Shown here piece after piece: positions 45,881 to 59,520 of a stretch of 64,000 nt of DNA. The position numbers and the translations under genes are program-made. The notes beneath the pieces were generated by a model. It had not been told where the DNA came from. It did no database searches and was given only the letters and a program-made list of their open reading frames with translations. The stretch comes from Sipunculus nudus (Eukaryota; Annelida; Sipuncula; Golfingiida; Sipunculidae): contig CM049309.1 in NCBI GenBank assembly GCA_026874595.1, positions 7,152,576 to 7,216,575 of the forward strand. The letters are read 5' to 3'. The number at the start of each line of letters is the position of its first letter. Positions within the stretch are counted from its first letter, which is position 1.

Positions 45881-46806
45881 TTTTATTTAGAAATTGACCA
45901 AAATTTACAATTTATACTAAAATATTGATACAGGGCCCAGAAATGATAAGTGCATATACATATATGATGCAAAGATATAGAGGTCAGTCCAGGCCACTTG
46001 TAATAAATATATACACCAATATATCGAAATATTATATACTACATATACATGCTTAGATAATGTATATGAGATGTCAATGAGACTACGGTTAAAATGAATG
46101 GTCAATTGTGTAGTTTGGGTGTCTTAATTCATGAAGGTTTTATTTTCGCGAAAATTTTCCTTTCACGAATATTGCAGATTTTGAAAGCTTCGCGAATATG
46201 AAGCCCAGCAGTATATAAAAAATAAGAACCTAGAACAGCCCTCTGCCTAATCAAAGCTTTATTACTACATCTATTTAACGGATGTACATTCTGCAACACG
46301 AAGTGAGGTCTTCCCTGCATCCATATCAAACTCGTTTATCACAATTTATAGAAATCGTTTCCATAGTTTTTGCTTAATCCTGGTAACCAACCAACAATAA
46401 AATTTATTATTCTTGAAATTCATAGAAGGGACAATGAATTTACGGAGCAAAATTCAAATAAACGAAAATACCTCTAAATAAATTAGAACCAAACATTTTG
46501 AAAAAGTCGCACAATTCTCTGTGGCTGTTGTTTCCGGATATATTTTACCTCTATTTTACCTCAGTTTTTGGCAAACTGCTTTAGAAGCAGACGTTCACGG
46601 GTGAATACATCACCTCCTTGGAACTGGAAAATTAAAAAAAAAATGCCTGGAAGTTTCAATGGGCCAATGCTTTACAGGAAAAGTTTCCCCGATAATTTTT
46701 GTTGGTTAAAGGATGGACTTTTATGGATAATTGATAAAACAATAGTGGCATATTTATTTAGTAGTTTGTACATATACATAAGTTTTTATAATAAGTGACA
46801 TATAAT
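45881..46806. other. Intergenic, repeat-derived
   Basis: AT-rich. 46128-46500 begins with TTCATGAAGGTTTTATTTTC GCGAAAATT-like sequence and several TTCGCGAA motifs, in the style of a decayed DNA transposon end, but I could not fix a matching right end. No gene seen. Confidence 0.5.
46681..46755 (+). repeat. Copy 2 of the short dispersed repeat
   Basis: Matches 45130-45205 in the same orientation with scattered substitutions (AAGTTTCCCCGATAATTT... GATAAAACAATAGTGGCA). Confidence 0.65.
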
Positions 46807-48363
46807 TGTCCGTCGTCCGTCCGTCTGTAGATGTGGCACGTTTTGAAACCGTAAGACCTAGGAATCCTAAATTCGGCATAATGTTAGATGTCCCCAAGAT
46901 CTCCTACCAAGCCGAAAACTGGGTCTTTGCGACTACGTTACTTTGAGAAATTCAGGAAAAACCTCAATTTTTTTTATTAAAACCTATTTTCACACTTCAA
47001 GACTGCCTAATATCAAAACCACTCATCTGTTTTACCTCATATTTACCATAACTCTATGTAGTTCCTATGTTCATGCCAGAAATTAGGTCTGTATTATATA
47101 ATTTAAAAAAGTAATGGGCTCAAACATAATGCATTTTGTAAAAATCAGGAAAGATAGTTGATCACTTAACATAAAACATGTGAAAGCGAAGGACTTTTTT
47201 CCAGTAATATATCTTTAATTAGTCAAAATTAAATTGTATATCCAAAATGAGATCAAAATCTTTTAAATTTTTAAAAATTGTTAGCAAAAATAAAAAATTG
47301 GTACCTTAAATTTTGCCTAACTTTTGCCACGGCACATTTTTTCCCCTGTAAGTACTGTAGATTTAATTTTCACAGCATGTACACATTGATTTAATCTGTT
47401 AAAATCTGAAATTCGAAAATAAAAGCTGCAAAATTAGGCTAGTTATTGAATTTTTTTAGGCTCTTGTTGTATTCCCTTGCATTGTCAAGCAGTCCACTTT
47501 GGTCAATGTAGGTCATTCAGTGCAGCTCTCTATGCTCCCCAGGCTGATGTTATGTAATCCCATCACTAGGGCAAGCCCTCTCTCCACCGAGTTGAGCTTG
47601 ATCAGGCTGTCTGCAGTAAATACCACAGGAAGCCTTTTTCTCTCTCTCTCCCCCCCCCCCCCCCCCCCCCCCCCCCCCATTCTGTTGACAGACCTGTACT
47701 ATGAACTAGATGAATCTTATAATTAACACTTTTTTCAGCAACGAGCAGTAACAACAGAGACCCCTCCCCCCACCCATCCCTTCAATACACAGGACTTATA
47801 AACAAGATGAATCTTATAATTTTAATGTTAAATAAATTCTCTTTGTTGAGACTTGGACAATTTTAATTTTTTTAAGAAAAAAAAATGTTCAGGAATTTAA
47901 TCAAATATGATAAAATATTAGGATCTAATGTAAGTGCTAACTGACTATAAGTGCCATACTTTGTAGTATTTCATTCAAATCTCTTAAAGTTGGCGGGGCC
48001 TATAGGTGTGATAAACACATTTAACTTAGTATTAAAATTAGGAATATTGGTCAAACTTTGTGAGATTAATTTTTAACTCATGACCATATATTTAACTTTT
48101 GAAAACTTAATTACCTTCAAACATTATTTGTTTATGAAATGTTACTTTTATATAACACTTACCCTAGGCCCATTTTTCCCTTGGTGCATCACTAAATGGT
48201 TTAGCTCATGTCCATTATTCTATAATTTACAGTTTCATTTTAGCAGGGCCATTTTCTCATTTTTCCAAAGATAATATACATGAAAAACAAAAGAAATATT
48301 TTGCATATACTAATAATTTTCAAAATTCAGCTGAGCGCCGTGACCCATGGGTCCCTTGTTTTT
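46807..48363 (+). repeat. Interspersed element A, copy 1
   Basis: It starts with GTCCGTCGTCCGTCCGTC and GGCACGTTTTGAAACCG and ends CAGCTGAGCGCCGTGACCC ATGGGTCCCTTG. Order and sequence match 60708-61562 over most of its length. The middle of this copy (about 47500-48300) is longer and includes a 29-base C run. Elements with a 'gtccgtcc' head and a 'gggtcccttgtt' tail are, from memory, typical of bivalve genomes. Family name unknown to me. Confidence 0.65.
47650..47678 (+). repeat. Poly-C tract (29 C)
   Basis: Run of 29 C preceded by (TC)n, the longest G/C homopolymer in the window. Length accuracy is uncertain. Confidence 0.9.
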
Positions 48364-48560
48364 CTATTAGAGTCAATAAAAAAAGTGGACTCGAGTCTAA
48401 CATAACTGCTTTTTTCACTTTCGGTGGTCCGTGTAAGAGAGAATTAATGATGAAACTTTATTCTAACTTTGATTTCTTGAACTTTAGCGCCACGTTAAAC
48501 TTTTTTCTAAAGGAAATATGACATTAGATGGTGAAATTGTTATCTCTTTCCACAATGTTG

Positions 48561-48660
48561 ATAGCGTTAAGCGTTTTAGCGGTAAAGGCACTTGACTTTT
48601 GACTGCAGGGTTGTGGGTTTGCGTCCCGAGTGAATGGGTTTACTGGTTATCTGTGGCATG
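48561..48660 (+). repeat. tRNA-like SINE head
   Basis: ATAGCGTTAAGCG and TTTTAGCGGTAAAGGCACTT, then GGTTGTGGGTTTGCGTCCCG, have the order and spacing of a tRNA D-arm (A box) and T-arm. GGTTTGCGTCC differs from the B-box consensus GGTTCGANTCC at two positions. It looks like the pol III head of a SINE and lies directly upstream of the 44-bp array. Confidence 0.5.
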
Positions 48661-48740
48661 CAAATGTAGAAAGAAAAAAAGCTTCTAGCGCCTGTTATTG
48701 TTGCTTGGGTTGTATGCTCTCTTATGTATCTCCTCTATTT

Positions 48741-51690
48741 AGGGATGACAAAATGATAAATAAAAGTAATGAATTCACTTAAAGGTGGCAAATGATAAAT
48801 AATAATGTAGTGAATTCCATTTAGGGGTGGAAAAATGATAAAAAAAATAATAATTTCCATTTTGGAGCGTCAGATGATAAATAATAATGATAGTGATTTC
48901 CATTTAGGAGTGGCAAAATGATGAATAATAATGATAATAATTTCCATTTAGGAGTGGCAAAATGATGAATAATAATGATTATAATTTCCATTTAGGAGTG
49001 GCAAAATGATGAATAATAATGATAATAATTTCCATTTAGGAGTGGCAAAATGATGAATAATAATGATAATAATGTCCATTTAGGAGTGGCAAAATGATAA
49101 AAAATAATGATAATAATGTCCATTTAGGAGTGGCAAAATGATGAATAATAATGATTATAATTTCCATTTAGGAGTGGCAAAATGATAAAAAATAATGATA
49201 ATAATTTCCATGTAGGAGTGGCAAAATGATGAATAATAATGATTATAATTTCCATTTAGGAGTGGCAAAATGATGAATAATAATGATTATAATTTCCATT
49301 TAGGAGTGGCAAAATGATGAATAATAATGATTATAATTTCCATTTAGGAGTGGCAAAATGATGAATAATAATGATAATAATTTCCATTTAGGAGTGGCAA
49401 AATGATGAATAATAATGATAATAATTTCCATTTAGGAGTGGCAAAATGATAAATAATAATGATAATAATTTCCATTTAGGAGTGGCAAAATGATAAAAAA
49501 TAATGATAATAATTTCCATTTAGGAGTGGCAAAATGATGAATAATAATGATAATAATTTCCATTTAGGAGTGGCAAAATGATGAATAATAATGATAATAA
49601 TTTCCATTTAGGAGTGGCAAAATGATGAATAATAATGATAATAATTTCCATTTAGGAGTGGCAAAATGATGAATAATAATGATAATAATTTCCATTTAGG
49701 AGTGGCAAAATGATGAATAATAATGATAATTATTTCCATTTAGGAGTGGCAAAATGATGAATAATAATGATAATTATTTCCATTTAGGAGTGGCAAAATG
49801 ATGAATAATAATGATAATTATTTCCATTTAGGAGTGGCAAAATGATGAATAATAATGATAATAATTTCCATTTAGGAGTGGCAAAATGATGAATAATAAC
49901 GATAATAATTTCCATTTAGGAGTGGCAAATTGATGAATAATAACGATAATTATTTCCATTTAGGAGTGGCAAAATGATGAATAATAATGATAATAATTTC
50001 CATTTAGGAGGGGCAAAATGATAAAAAATAATGATAATAATTTCCATTTAGGAGTGGCAAAATGATGAATAATAATGATAATAATTTCCATTTAGGAGTG
50101 GCAAAATGATGAATAATAATGATAATAATTTCCATTTAGGAGTGGCAAAATGATGAATAATAATGATAATAATTTCCATTTAGGAGTGGCAAAATGATGA
50201 ATAATAATGATAATAATTTCCATTTAGGAGTGGCAAAATGATGAATAATAATGATAATTATTTCCATTTAGGAGTGGCAAAATGATGAATAATAATGATA
50301 ATTATTTCCATTTAGGAGTGGCAAAATGATGAATAATAATGATAATTATTTCCATTTAGGAGTGGCAAAATGATGAATAATAATGATAATTATTTCCATT
50401 TAGGAGTGGCAAAATGATGAATAATAATGATAATAATTTCCATTTAGGAGTGGCAAAATGATGAATAATAACGATAATAATTTCCATTTAGGAGTGGCAA
50501 AATGATGAATAATAATGATAATTATTTCCATTTAGGAGTGGCAAAATGATGAATAATAATGATAATAATTTCCATTTAGGAGTGGCAAAATGATGAATAA
50601 TAATGATAATAATTTCCATTTAGGAGTGGCAAAATGATGAATAATAATGATAATTATCTCCATTTAGGAGTGGCAAAATGATGAATAATAATGATAATAA
50701 TTTCCATTTAGGAGTGGCAAAATGATGAATAATAATGATTATAATTTCCATTTAGGAGTGGCAAAATGATGAATAATAATGATTATAATTTCCATTTAGG
50801 AGTGGCAAAATGATAAAAAATAATGATAATTATTTCCATTTAGGAGTGGCAAAATGATGAATAATAATGATAATTATTTCCATTTAGGAGTCGCAAAATG
50901 ATGAATAATAATGATAATTATTTCCATTTAGGAGTGGCAAAATGATGAATAATAATGATAATTATTTCCATTTAGGAGTGGCAAAATGATAAAAAATAAT
51001 GATTATAATTTCCATTTAGGAGTGGCAAAATGATGAATAATAATGATAATAATTTCCATTTAGGAGTGGCAAAATGATGAATAATAATGATAATTATTTC
51101 CATTTAGGAGTGGCAAAATGATGAATAATAATGATAATTATTTCCATTTAGGAGTGGCAAAATGATGAATAATAATGATAATAATTTCCATTTAGGAGTG
51201 GCAAAATGATGAATAATAATGATAATAATTTCCATTTAGGAGTGGCAAAATGATGAATAATAATGATAATAATTTCCATTCAGGACTGGCAAAATGATGA
51301 ATAATAATGATAATAATTTCCATTCAGGACTGGCAAAATGATAAATAATTATGATAATAATTTCCATTTAGGAGTGGCAAAATGATGAATAATAATGATA
51401 ATAATTTCCATTTAGGAGTGGCAAAATGACGAATAATAAAGATTATAATTTCCATTTAGGAGTGGCAAAATGATGAATAATAATGATAATAATTTCCATT
51501 TAGGAGTGGCAAAATGATGAATAATAATGATAATAATTTCCATTTAGGAGTGGCAAAATGATGAATAATAATGTTACTGTTTTCCATTAAGGGGTGGCAA
51601 AAAGATAAATAATAATGATAATAATATCCATTAAGGAGTGGCAAAGTAATAAACAATAATTATAATGATTTCTGTTAAGGGATGGCGTCC
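48741..51690. repeat. 44-bp tandem repeat array (about 65 copies)
   Basis: The unit is TTTCCATTTAGGAGTGGC followed by AAAATGATGAATAATAATG and ATAATAA, 44 bp in total. The core (about 48890-51560) is very homogeneous, while both edges are diverged, as expected for unequal exchange. Variants are ATAATAA / TTATAA / ATAATTA ends and ATGATGAAT / ATGATAAA starts, and they occur in runs (three at about 49720-49850, four at about 50250-50400), showing block duplication. 44 is not a multiple of 3, so no protein repeat is encoded. Confidence 0.95.
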
Positions 51691-52241
51691 TCTCGTGCAG
51701 CAGTTTCACTGTAGCAGGGCAAATTCATATCTTTTTTGACTAAAGAAAACTGTTTTATTGGAAAACCCAAATCTGATATCTTTGGAAATCCAAAATCAAC
51801 TTGCTGACAAATATTCCTCACATAATGCCGACGAAAACACCATTGCTTTTTCAAATATCAATGTATTTTTCTAAATAATGGCTGCAGGACTGCCATAAAA
51901 TTTGAAATGATAATTGATGGCATACTCCGTTAAAAAAACTGGTGGCGCTGCCTAAAATGAATTCACGCGCACGCAAAAAATAATTGTATATTTGTACTTT
52001 CATAAACCAGAGATTGACTCTACATTTAAATTATTTGCATTGTTTCATGAAATTTGAATAATGCTTTCATGCGGACGAGAATCCGTTACAATAATTGATT
52101 AATTTGAGTGAAAATTAAAAAAAAAATACTGTTTCTCATTGATCCAATTAATTCAGCTTATCAGTGTATATTTATACTGATTATACTCTCAAGTTTCCGT
52201 ACCAAGTGACAGTTCCCCGCAAATTCCATGCATATTTAATG

Positions 52242-52275
52242 AGGTCAGAGGTCACCAGACCGGGGTCAGAGGTCA
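52242..52275 (+). promoter_or_regulatory. Two DR1 nuclear-receptor sites 21 bp apart
   Basis: AGGTCA-G-AGGTCA at 52242-52254 and GGGTCA-G-AGGTCA at 52263-52275. DR1 is the preferred site of RXR-, HNF4- and COUP-type receptors. The 21-bp repeat distance is two helical turns. Confidence 0.5.
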
Positions 52276-52421
52276 TCATGCAGGCTACTTTGTGGTGCCG
52301 CCATCAGTCCGTAAAGTTTAAGTGTCGCCACGTAAAAATTACCAGACTTCTTGTCTCAACTGTCAAACTTTACAATCAAAATTTACACATTTCATACAAT
52401 AACCTTCTTTTTACATTCCTG

Positions 52422-52482
<61 letters not shown>

Positions 52483-52483
52483 A
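52422..52483. repeat. (TA)n(TG)n microsatellite
   Basis: Alternating TA with one TT interruption passing into a (TG)n tract. Confidence 0.95.
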
Positions 52484-52619
52484 TATGCGCATGCTTACAA
52501 GTACAAAATATTACTGATTCCGTTAGGGCTTTATCACAAAAATGTAATTTGCCTTTAAACAATTTTATCCAACACACTTGAACGGACTACATTGTCCTCT
52601 TCACTACATTTATATCTAC

Positions 52620-52810
52620 GCCGCTGGTGTATTTAGAAGCCCAAGTGCATCATGGTGGTCAGATTATGACTGCAACAAACCCTAAACAGCCGAGTCTGCG
52701 CAGTGCGGGTAATTTATTTTGGCGCCATGATATCTACACAACCGGTGTCGTCTGCTACAGCTTGTCTTCACTGGAGCGGAGGGTGACGTGGTGATCAAGT
52801 GCAGGTTTGA
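52620..52810 (+). promoter_or_regulatory. Possible promoter / first exon
   Basis: A GC-richer stretch with CTGCGCAGTGCG (NRF1-like) and TTTTGGCGCC (E2F-like), ending with a possible donor TGCAG|GTTTGA at about 52805. It could be the start of a gene reading rightward, but no downstream exon was found. Weak. Confidence 0.25.
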
Positions 52811-55800
52811 AAACTATACTTCGTCCATAAAAAAGTTAATAATAATAATCTGCAGAGCAATTTTCATATAAGTTAAGATTATAGATTTTATAAGATTATA
52901 TAATCTGGCACCTTGACAAAAGATTTTTGAAACCTGAAATAAGGACACTATGACCCATTTTCTTGGTACGAAGAACCGAAACCCCACATTCAGTATAAAA
53001 GTAGACTAACGAGCATAATTAACGACCGGAAAAGAGTCGTTCAAGTTATCTTCTAGTTGAGCTCACCAAAGGATTTCCTTGAAGACCAGCTATATAAAGT
53101 CAACATATATGTATAATTTACAGACTGCAGTGCCACTGCGTGTGCCATCGGTACATATTTACACGTACACACACATGTGAACAGCTATACTACGTTGAAC
53201 CAGGATTCTAATAACGTGTAGGTGTTTAATGGAAAACTCTTTACCCCACGTACATAAAAATAAGTTTCTTGAGAATAAATCTTAATTTATACGTTGCTAC
53301 TCCGAATGCATAGGTTTTCACCCATGCCCACGAGAAGGGAGGTATACTATAAAATGCTAAAACGACCACATCAAAGCATGAAGCCCTTTTAGTCTATATA
53401 ACTTCAACGTATGGGCCTGATTTTAACCTGTGAAACATAAGATGAAAATAAAAACTTAAAACTGCATAACCTTTTACTCAGCCTGATCTAGGAAAGTCTC
53501 CACAGAAACACGAAATTCTGCGAACAATTGATAAAACCCCACTTTCATCAGAAAATAAACTTCCCAACAAAGAGTGGCACGGGGTCCATTTTTCATTTAA
53601 CACACTTATATAACCACGGTTCTCTTTCACATAAGTAATTATGACATATTGAGTTAATTCGCAGAAACAAAGACTAAAGTGCACATGTCCTTTGCTCATA
53701 AGAGATAAACAGATATAATTTATTTCCTTAGCTATGAAAATGTGGACTTGTTGAACCTGAATTATTATGATTTGCTCGATGTGTGATGTGACCTTCTTCC
53801 AAACCAACCGGCATTGAAAAAGTTATCCAGAATCAGGCCAAGCAAAAGAATTCTCTTTTTTTTTTTTTTTTTCTTTTTTTTTTTTTTGCAAAGGAAGACA
53901 AGGTCCTATGTTGTAATCTGTGTAATGGCACAGTTTTATGAAAAGAGGTGTGAAAGATAAGGAAAACGTACTAAATTTTGTGTTGATCATAGAACTTTTC
54001 AAGAACTGGAACAAGCTAGCAAAATTTCACTTATTGTGTCCCCACAGAAAAAAAAATTGGCCTGCTCGCACCAATTTTTTTTGTTCCACGAGTCCGTAGC
54101 GTATAGAACAATATTTTTTTTTTTGTGTGGCCTTAGTGATCACACTTCACAAGAATCCTCCAAGTCCATGAAAGAGAAATAATTACACAATGATATAAAT
54201 ATACATTAATACAAGTTTATTATAATGAAAAAAGCCTCAGATCTTAAAAATGCATGGTTTGCAGTGTGTTAATCCTTTTAAATTAAGATCAAGAACTTTA
54301 AGGTAGCATTCCTGCTACAACCTTTTCAATGAAAATTAACCAGAACATGGAACTCATTTTAAACGGATCTTAAGTCTTAAGAGGTAAAGATAAAAAATAT
54401 ATTAAATGTGACACTCGCGGCAATTTTACCTTATGGTTCAAATGAGTTTACCGCGCAGCTTTGTATTGAAACAACAGACCCAGAGCCTGAGAATGTAATG
54501 AGAAAATAAGTGTATGGGATCCATATGGACCAATCCTGTGCTCTGCGTTTAGAGGCTGTCACGCCCACCATAAAACTAAATTCCAGTAATTATATTCTAG
54601 GGCCCATCTTTTTCGATGGTTAAGGCTACCCATGCAGTTTTCGAACTTTTCTCACTTTTTGTTTTTATCTTATTTCCCTCATTTTTTTCTGCGTGAAAAC
54701 ATCCTAACATTTTTACCTAACTGCAATTTCCTACTACGAGATGATCTTCAATCGTTCCTGGCCTTGTGAGATGTGAAATAATAACTTTAAAAATTCACTT
54801 AAAATATTTACCCTGTTAGATATTGTAGTGACTGATTTTCCAACATTAAATTTTTTTAACGACTGTGCCAGATCGAACTCTCGTTTGTATCCCGTTTTGT
54901 TAGAGATCTACAGGCCGGAATACCAACAAAGTGATAATTCAATAGCTCAATCGGTAATTTTAAGAAGTGGGTACCAGTTTCCTGTGCGTTCCTTGAATAT
55001 TTCTATTATTTTTTTTTATCAAAGATAGGATTAAATTAAATTTGTCTGTAGGCCTATACTAGTGCCTATATATTGTACACAGAGTGGCAAGTATTTTTTG
55101 TATGACAAAGGATTTTATATATGTTTTCGTGTATTTATGTAACTACGTGTATCTTTTAGCAGCTTAAATTAGGAATGATATAGGACAAAGTTTCACGACT
55201 GTTTTGCACTTTTATATCATAGTGGAAGTTTACGAGCTGTGATGCTGGTGGCACCTGAAACATTTATTTCCTGTTATTTTTCTCCTTTTTTGTATTTTCT
55301 AATTGTTAAGCTTAATACTCAGCAATGGATTGGCGAATTTTCGGCACGTAAATAATAGCAAATGTCTTAAACAATTATAATAACATTACATATGGTTCTT
55401 TATAGAAGAGCTGTTGAGCCACCCGCAAAGTTATTGTTATCATATTCATGGGACCTCATTTAGTATGAAGATAACTTTGCCAGATTGGGCGTGGTCCTAG
55501 AAAAGCGTTATTCCTCTCCAAAGTCATCTGATATACGTCCCATTGCGATATGATAGTACTTCAAAGATACATCCCATCACGGAGTAAACTTTCATATCGC
55601 ACCCCGCGCTTTAATCGAACACTCACCCAATTATCCATACATACTATAATACCCGCTTGTCGGAAGCCGAGTGACAGACGTCAGTTTTTTATTATTAAGC
55701 ATCTCATATCACTTGCAGGATCCATATAGATTTTTTTTCTTCCGTCTCTGCATCAGCAGCAATAAATGGTTGAGCTTATATAGTGTATAAGTGAAATGTC

Positions 55801-56452
55801 AAGGGCATGGCCTTGGATTTTGTCTGAAGTTAAAATTTCCTTCGGAAACATAAGCCTTGTGTGAAATTTAATATTGTAAAATAGCTGATGTTATATATAC
55901 ATATGTGCGCTGGTATTGTTTATTTACTAAATGACGGTATAACTATAAATGAATGCTTGTTAATGTATACCTATGAAAGAAAAGAAACGCTATATAGAGA
56001 TTTGAAACTGGAAGTCTCTTATGAAATGTAAACCAAGGTTGTGTGATGATTTCTTATATCGTAAAAATTTCTGGGATTATATATCTCTTATCTGGTATTG
56101 TATACCTGTTATAGTATTCCATCATACTAGGGATCATTTATGATATGTTATTCCAGATTGCGCGATAAAATACCAAGGCTATAAAATCACTTAAGTATTG
56201 GATATCTGATCAGTCGATATGTCACTGACCTGCATGATTTTTATTTGTTTTCGCTTTCAAGTCTGATAAATGTCAAGTCCTTAACCAGGATTCAAATATT
56301 CCGGAGGGAAAAGTACCGGGACAAAATAATTTACATACTCCTTTTTTTTCGGTATAAATATAAAAAAATATCATTGTAATATCAGTGCATTTATACTTTT
56401 AATGCAAATACAGAAAGTCAGAGGAAAAATATAGTTGCTGCTACTATTACTG

Positions 56453-56454
<2 letters not shown>

Positions 56455-56511
<57 letters not shown>
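56455..56511. repeat. (ACT)n microsatellite
   Basis: About 19 uninterrupted ACT triplets. Confidence 0.95.
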
Positions 56512-57601
56512 GCCAAGTGTGTCCTTAGCGGTTGGATCATTTGCATGAATACCCATACATATTGAATGATGTGAAATTGTTTCGCGAAGGTTCTGTAGTG
56601 GGGGCATCTCTCAGAAACTACTCCACTAAATTCGGCTAATATCAACTCATAGATAACCCGTCCTGCACAAATCCCGCCGTAGTCCCGAAGACCTGTCAAA
56701 ACGTAATTTATAGGTAATATAGGATAGGTAATATACTAATCCTTTATTTAATGATATAAATTATAACATTCCCTTGATTTCTTTAGAAATAAGTGGATTG
56801 CTAGCTGGGAATCGGCTCTTCGACCATAATATTGGTAAAGTTGAACCTCCAAAAAAATCTTTTGAAATTTCCCCTGTGAATCTCCTATTTTGCTCATTAT
56901 AGCATCACAGTTATCCTAGATATTACCGGTTCTGGAATCAAGTTCTGTTTGTTTCAGTCAGCTGGTTAGTACACTGGGATATATACCTTCCAATGGACAA
57001 AGTGTCTGCAAATTTATTAACAGATAAACCAGCCAACGCAATATAAACACGGGTCAGAAGCAAAATGTTTAAGAGTGATATTCAGAAATAATATATTACT
57101 GCCTATAGCAGACGTTGCCACCGCGAAAAGGTCAATACTTTAAGCTCTGGAATTTTGTTTACCAATCTGCCGCCAGATGTCGCAAACGATCGATCATTGG
57201 CAGATTAAATGCCATCGGCTCGTTACAAAATACGTTTCAGTTATCAAAATCCATTTTATCACATGACGACATTTAATCAATTGCAAACGTGGACTCTAAA
57301 AAATACGATAACAAAGTTCAAACAACAAAACACAGGGAAACCTGTATAATATGGACATCCTTGGGACTAGACCAAACTGACCCCTTTGTAAAAGTGTCTA
57401 CTATAATTATGGAGGTAATGGCCATAATAAAAACAATAAATAGGAGATAGATAAGACTGCGAAAAAAACTGTCCATAATATAGAGGTGGTCATTTTTTCG
57501 GGGTGCTAACTAGGAGAGGTTCCAATATATTACAGGTCAATCTTCAAATATTGAAAGACAGACGCCCTTCCTTTTCTTGATCACTTATACCGTAAAGATA
57601 A

Positions 57602-57629
57602 TTGCCTCCGCCTTGAGGGTATCCCCGTT

Positions 57630-57682
<53 letters not shown>

Positions 57683-57945
57683 TCACAACAAAACTCATGA
57701 TCATGAAATCATGAACGGAATCTCATGAAATTTTCAGGGCATTTCCGGAAAGGGCCAAGGAAGAACCGATTATATTTCGGTGTGGATCCGGCTCATGATC
57801 CGGATTCAGGAATGCCATCAAGAATATTCACAAATGTATGGTCACTTTGGCACGTATGAACCTTTGAGTATGGGCCGAATAAGTGAATGCAAACACGGTT
57901 TTCTGGGAGAATCCAACAATAGGGACTTCCACATGGCGGAGGCTT
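57602..57945. repeat. Dispersed repeat bounded by GCCTCCGCC / GGCGGAGGC
   Basis: GCCTCCGCC at 57604 and GGCGGAGGC at 57936 are inverse copies. Between them lie a (GT)n tract (57632-57678), several TCATGA motifs, GGGCCAAGGAAGAACCGATT and repeated GATCCGG motifs. This order matches a repeat I recall from many metazoan genomes (CCTCCGCCaaggagg ... gatccggatc ... TTGGCGGAGGtctgcgc). Its classification is unknown to me. Confidence 0.55.
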
Positions 57946-58456
57946 GCATTTCTTAGAATGCAAATTTCTAGTTATATTTATTTTACTATAGAAACGAACC
58001 TTAAACATACATTATAATATATTTACAAAGGTTAAAAATTATCTTTGTTCTATTAGAAATATACATGTATCTCACCACAGGGCCTCATTCCCTGAATTAG
58101 AGAATGGTGCATTTGCAATTGTTGTATATAAGCGATAACTCATGAAGCAGCAATATAGAATAATGTAACGGGTGTATACTGATGAATCAATGGGATAATT
58201 GGATATTTCGCTTTGTACAGACGCTGAATCTGTGATCCTGGAGTGTGTGTAGCCTTATGGTGATGGCTTTTTATGGCCTTGACCAAGTATTAAAAGGGCA
58301 GTTGTTTTTTAAACAAGTTCATGCTAGTGATCCTTACCGGGGTCGGCGTTTTAAATTAATGTTACTGTATATACAAAAGCCCTTGTTTATGCTTAGCCAA
58401 TTATGCGAAGCGCGGTATGAGAGGAAAACAACTATCACCTTTATCACAGACATCAC
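57946..58456. other. Intergenic
   Basis: AT-rich, no gene or repeat recognised. Confidence 0.6.
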
Positions 58457-58860
58457 AGCTACCTACCTCCCCTCTGTGACTATAGTGGACTAGCCCATTG
58501 GTCCCCTTTATCACACAATAGTCTGCCCTGGAGATCAGGAGGAGTTAGGCTGATAACTTGTTCACCAGGCGGCCGAGTGTCTGGGTGGGCTACGGTCTAT
58601 AGCTATGACGAGATTCCGCTATAAGTCAGTTGGTCGCTATAGGGTGCCAGTGTAATAAGAAGACATATGAAATTTAACATCTTCCAAGCTAAGTAGACAA
58701 CTCCCCGTATTCTTAAACGTTTACCCAAGGACTGGCTGTATGATCATTTTTGACATATAATCAATAATCCTAATTCGGACAGATCTTTCGGCCATTTTGG
58801 TGATGTAAAACAAATTTTAAGTGTTATTCTATTTATCGGTAGGAAAAATCCTACAAGCTG
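58457..58860 (+). repeat. Interspersed element B, copy 1
   Basis: Blocks such as AGCTACCTACCTCCCCTCTG, GAGATCAGGAGGAGTTAGG and CCAAGGACTGGCTGTATGAT recur in the same order at 61764-61900 plus 63603-63862. This copy lacks the 1.7-kb insertion present in copy 2. Confidence 0.7.
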
Positions 58861-59482
58861 ACCTGATGAACTGGTGGCCTTTCATCATGGTGATCTTTAC
58901 TCTAATCTCATGTTTACTCTGCTGGTAGCTGACACCTTAACAAGAGTCGAGGTAAATGGTCCAGAGTTCACAAGATTTCAAATCTGGTGGTTGTGTTACA
59001 TTCTTTATTGCTGAGGCAATGATGCTGTAGGTTGCTGCTTTATCATCGTGATGTACTTTGCTATAATGAAGTTTTTTTTATGTATAAGGTCTTTCTTTTT
59101 CTAAGAGCCGACAAGGTTAATTTTTCACAGTTATTAGCAGTTTTGTGATTACAACGCTAGTTAATATTTTTTCTTCGCCTGGACACGGGCAACAGAAACT
59201 TAGTGTATTTGGACTGTTTTCAATTTAATAAAACTCTGAACTCAGTGAAAACTCTTATGATATACTATCACATGTGATAAACGTGTAATTTTTGTGTAGT
59301 TCGATGCCATCATGGCAGGGGACGCAAGGCATGGAAGGCATTCTTTGCTATATGTACATTTCTTGTTACGGTTTTGTAACAATTGTCTCAATATAGGGTG
59401 CGCAATTTTGTACAATTTTACAGCATGCGATACTTCTAAACAAACCTCAGGTTTGAAAGAACATATAAACATATATATATAC

Positions 59483-59520
<38 letters not shown>

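Larger units (their letters stand above)
51691..57599. other. Intergenic, AT-rich, with a possible promoter
   Basis: I see no gene. Two DR1-type sites lie at 52242-52275, a (TA)n(TG)n microsatellite at 52422-52483, and a GC-richer stretch at 52620-52810. A poly-T tract sits at about 53853-53886 and an (ACT)n microsatellite at 56455-56511. A decayed CAGGGAAACC...GGTTCC element lies at about 57335-57530, resembling the MITEs in the gene. The rest is featureless. Confidence 0.55.

Noticed and set aside
51456-51656. Minus-strand repetitive protein frame (HHYLSFCHPL-like)
   Set aside because: It is the translation of the 44-bp tandem repeat. The unit length is not a multiple of three and the frame breaks at each variant.
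56418-56699. Poly-Val / poly-Ser frames on the minus strand
   Set aside because: Translations of the (ACT)n microsatellite.
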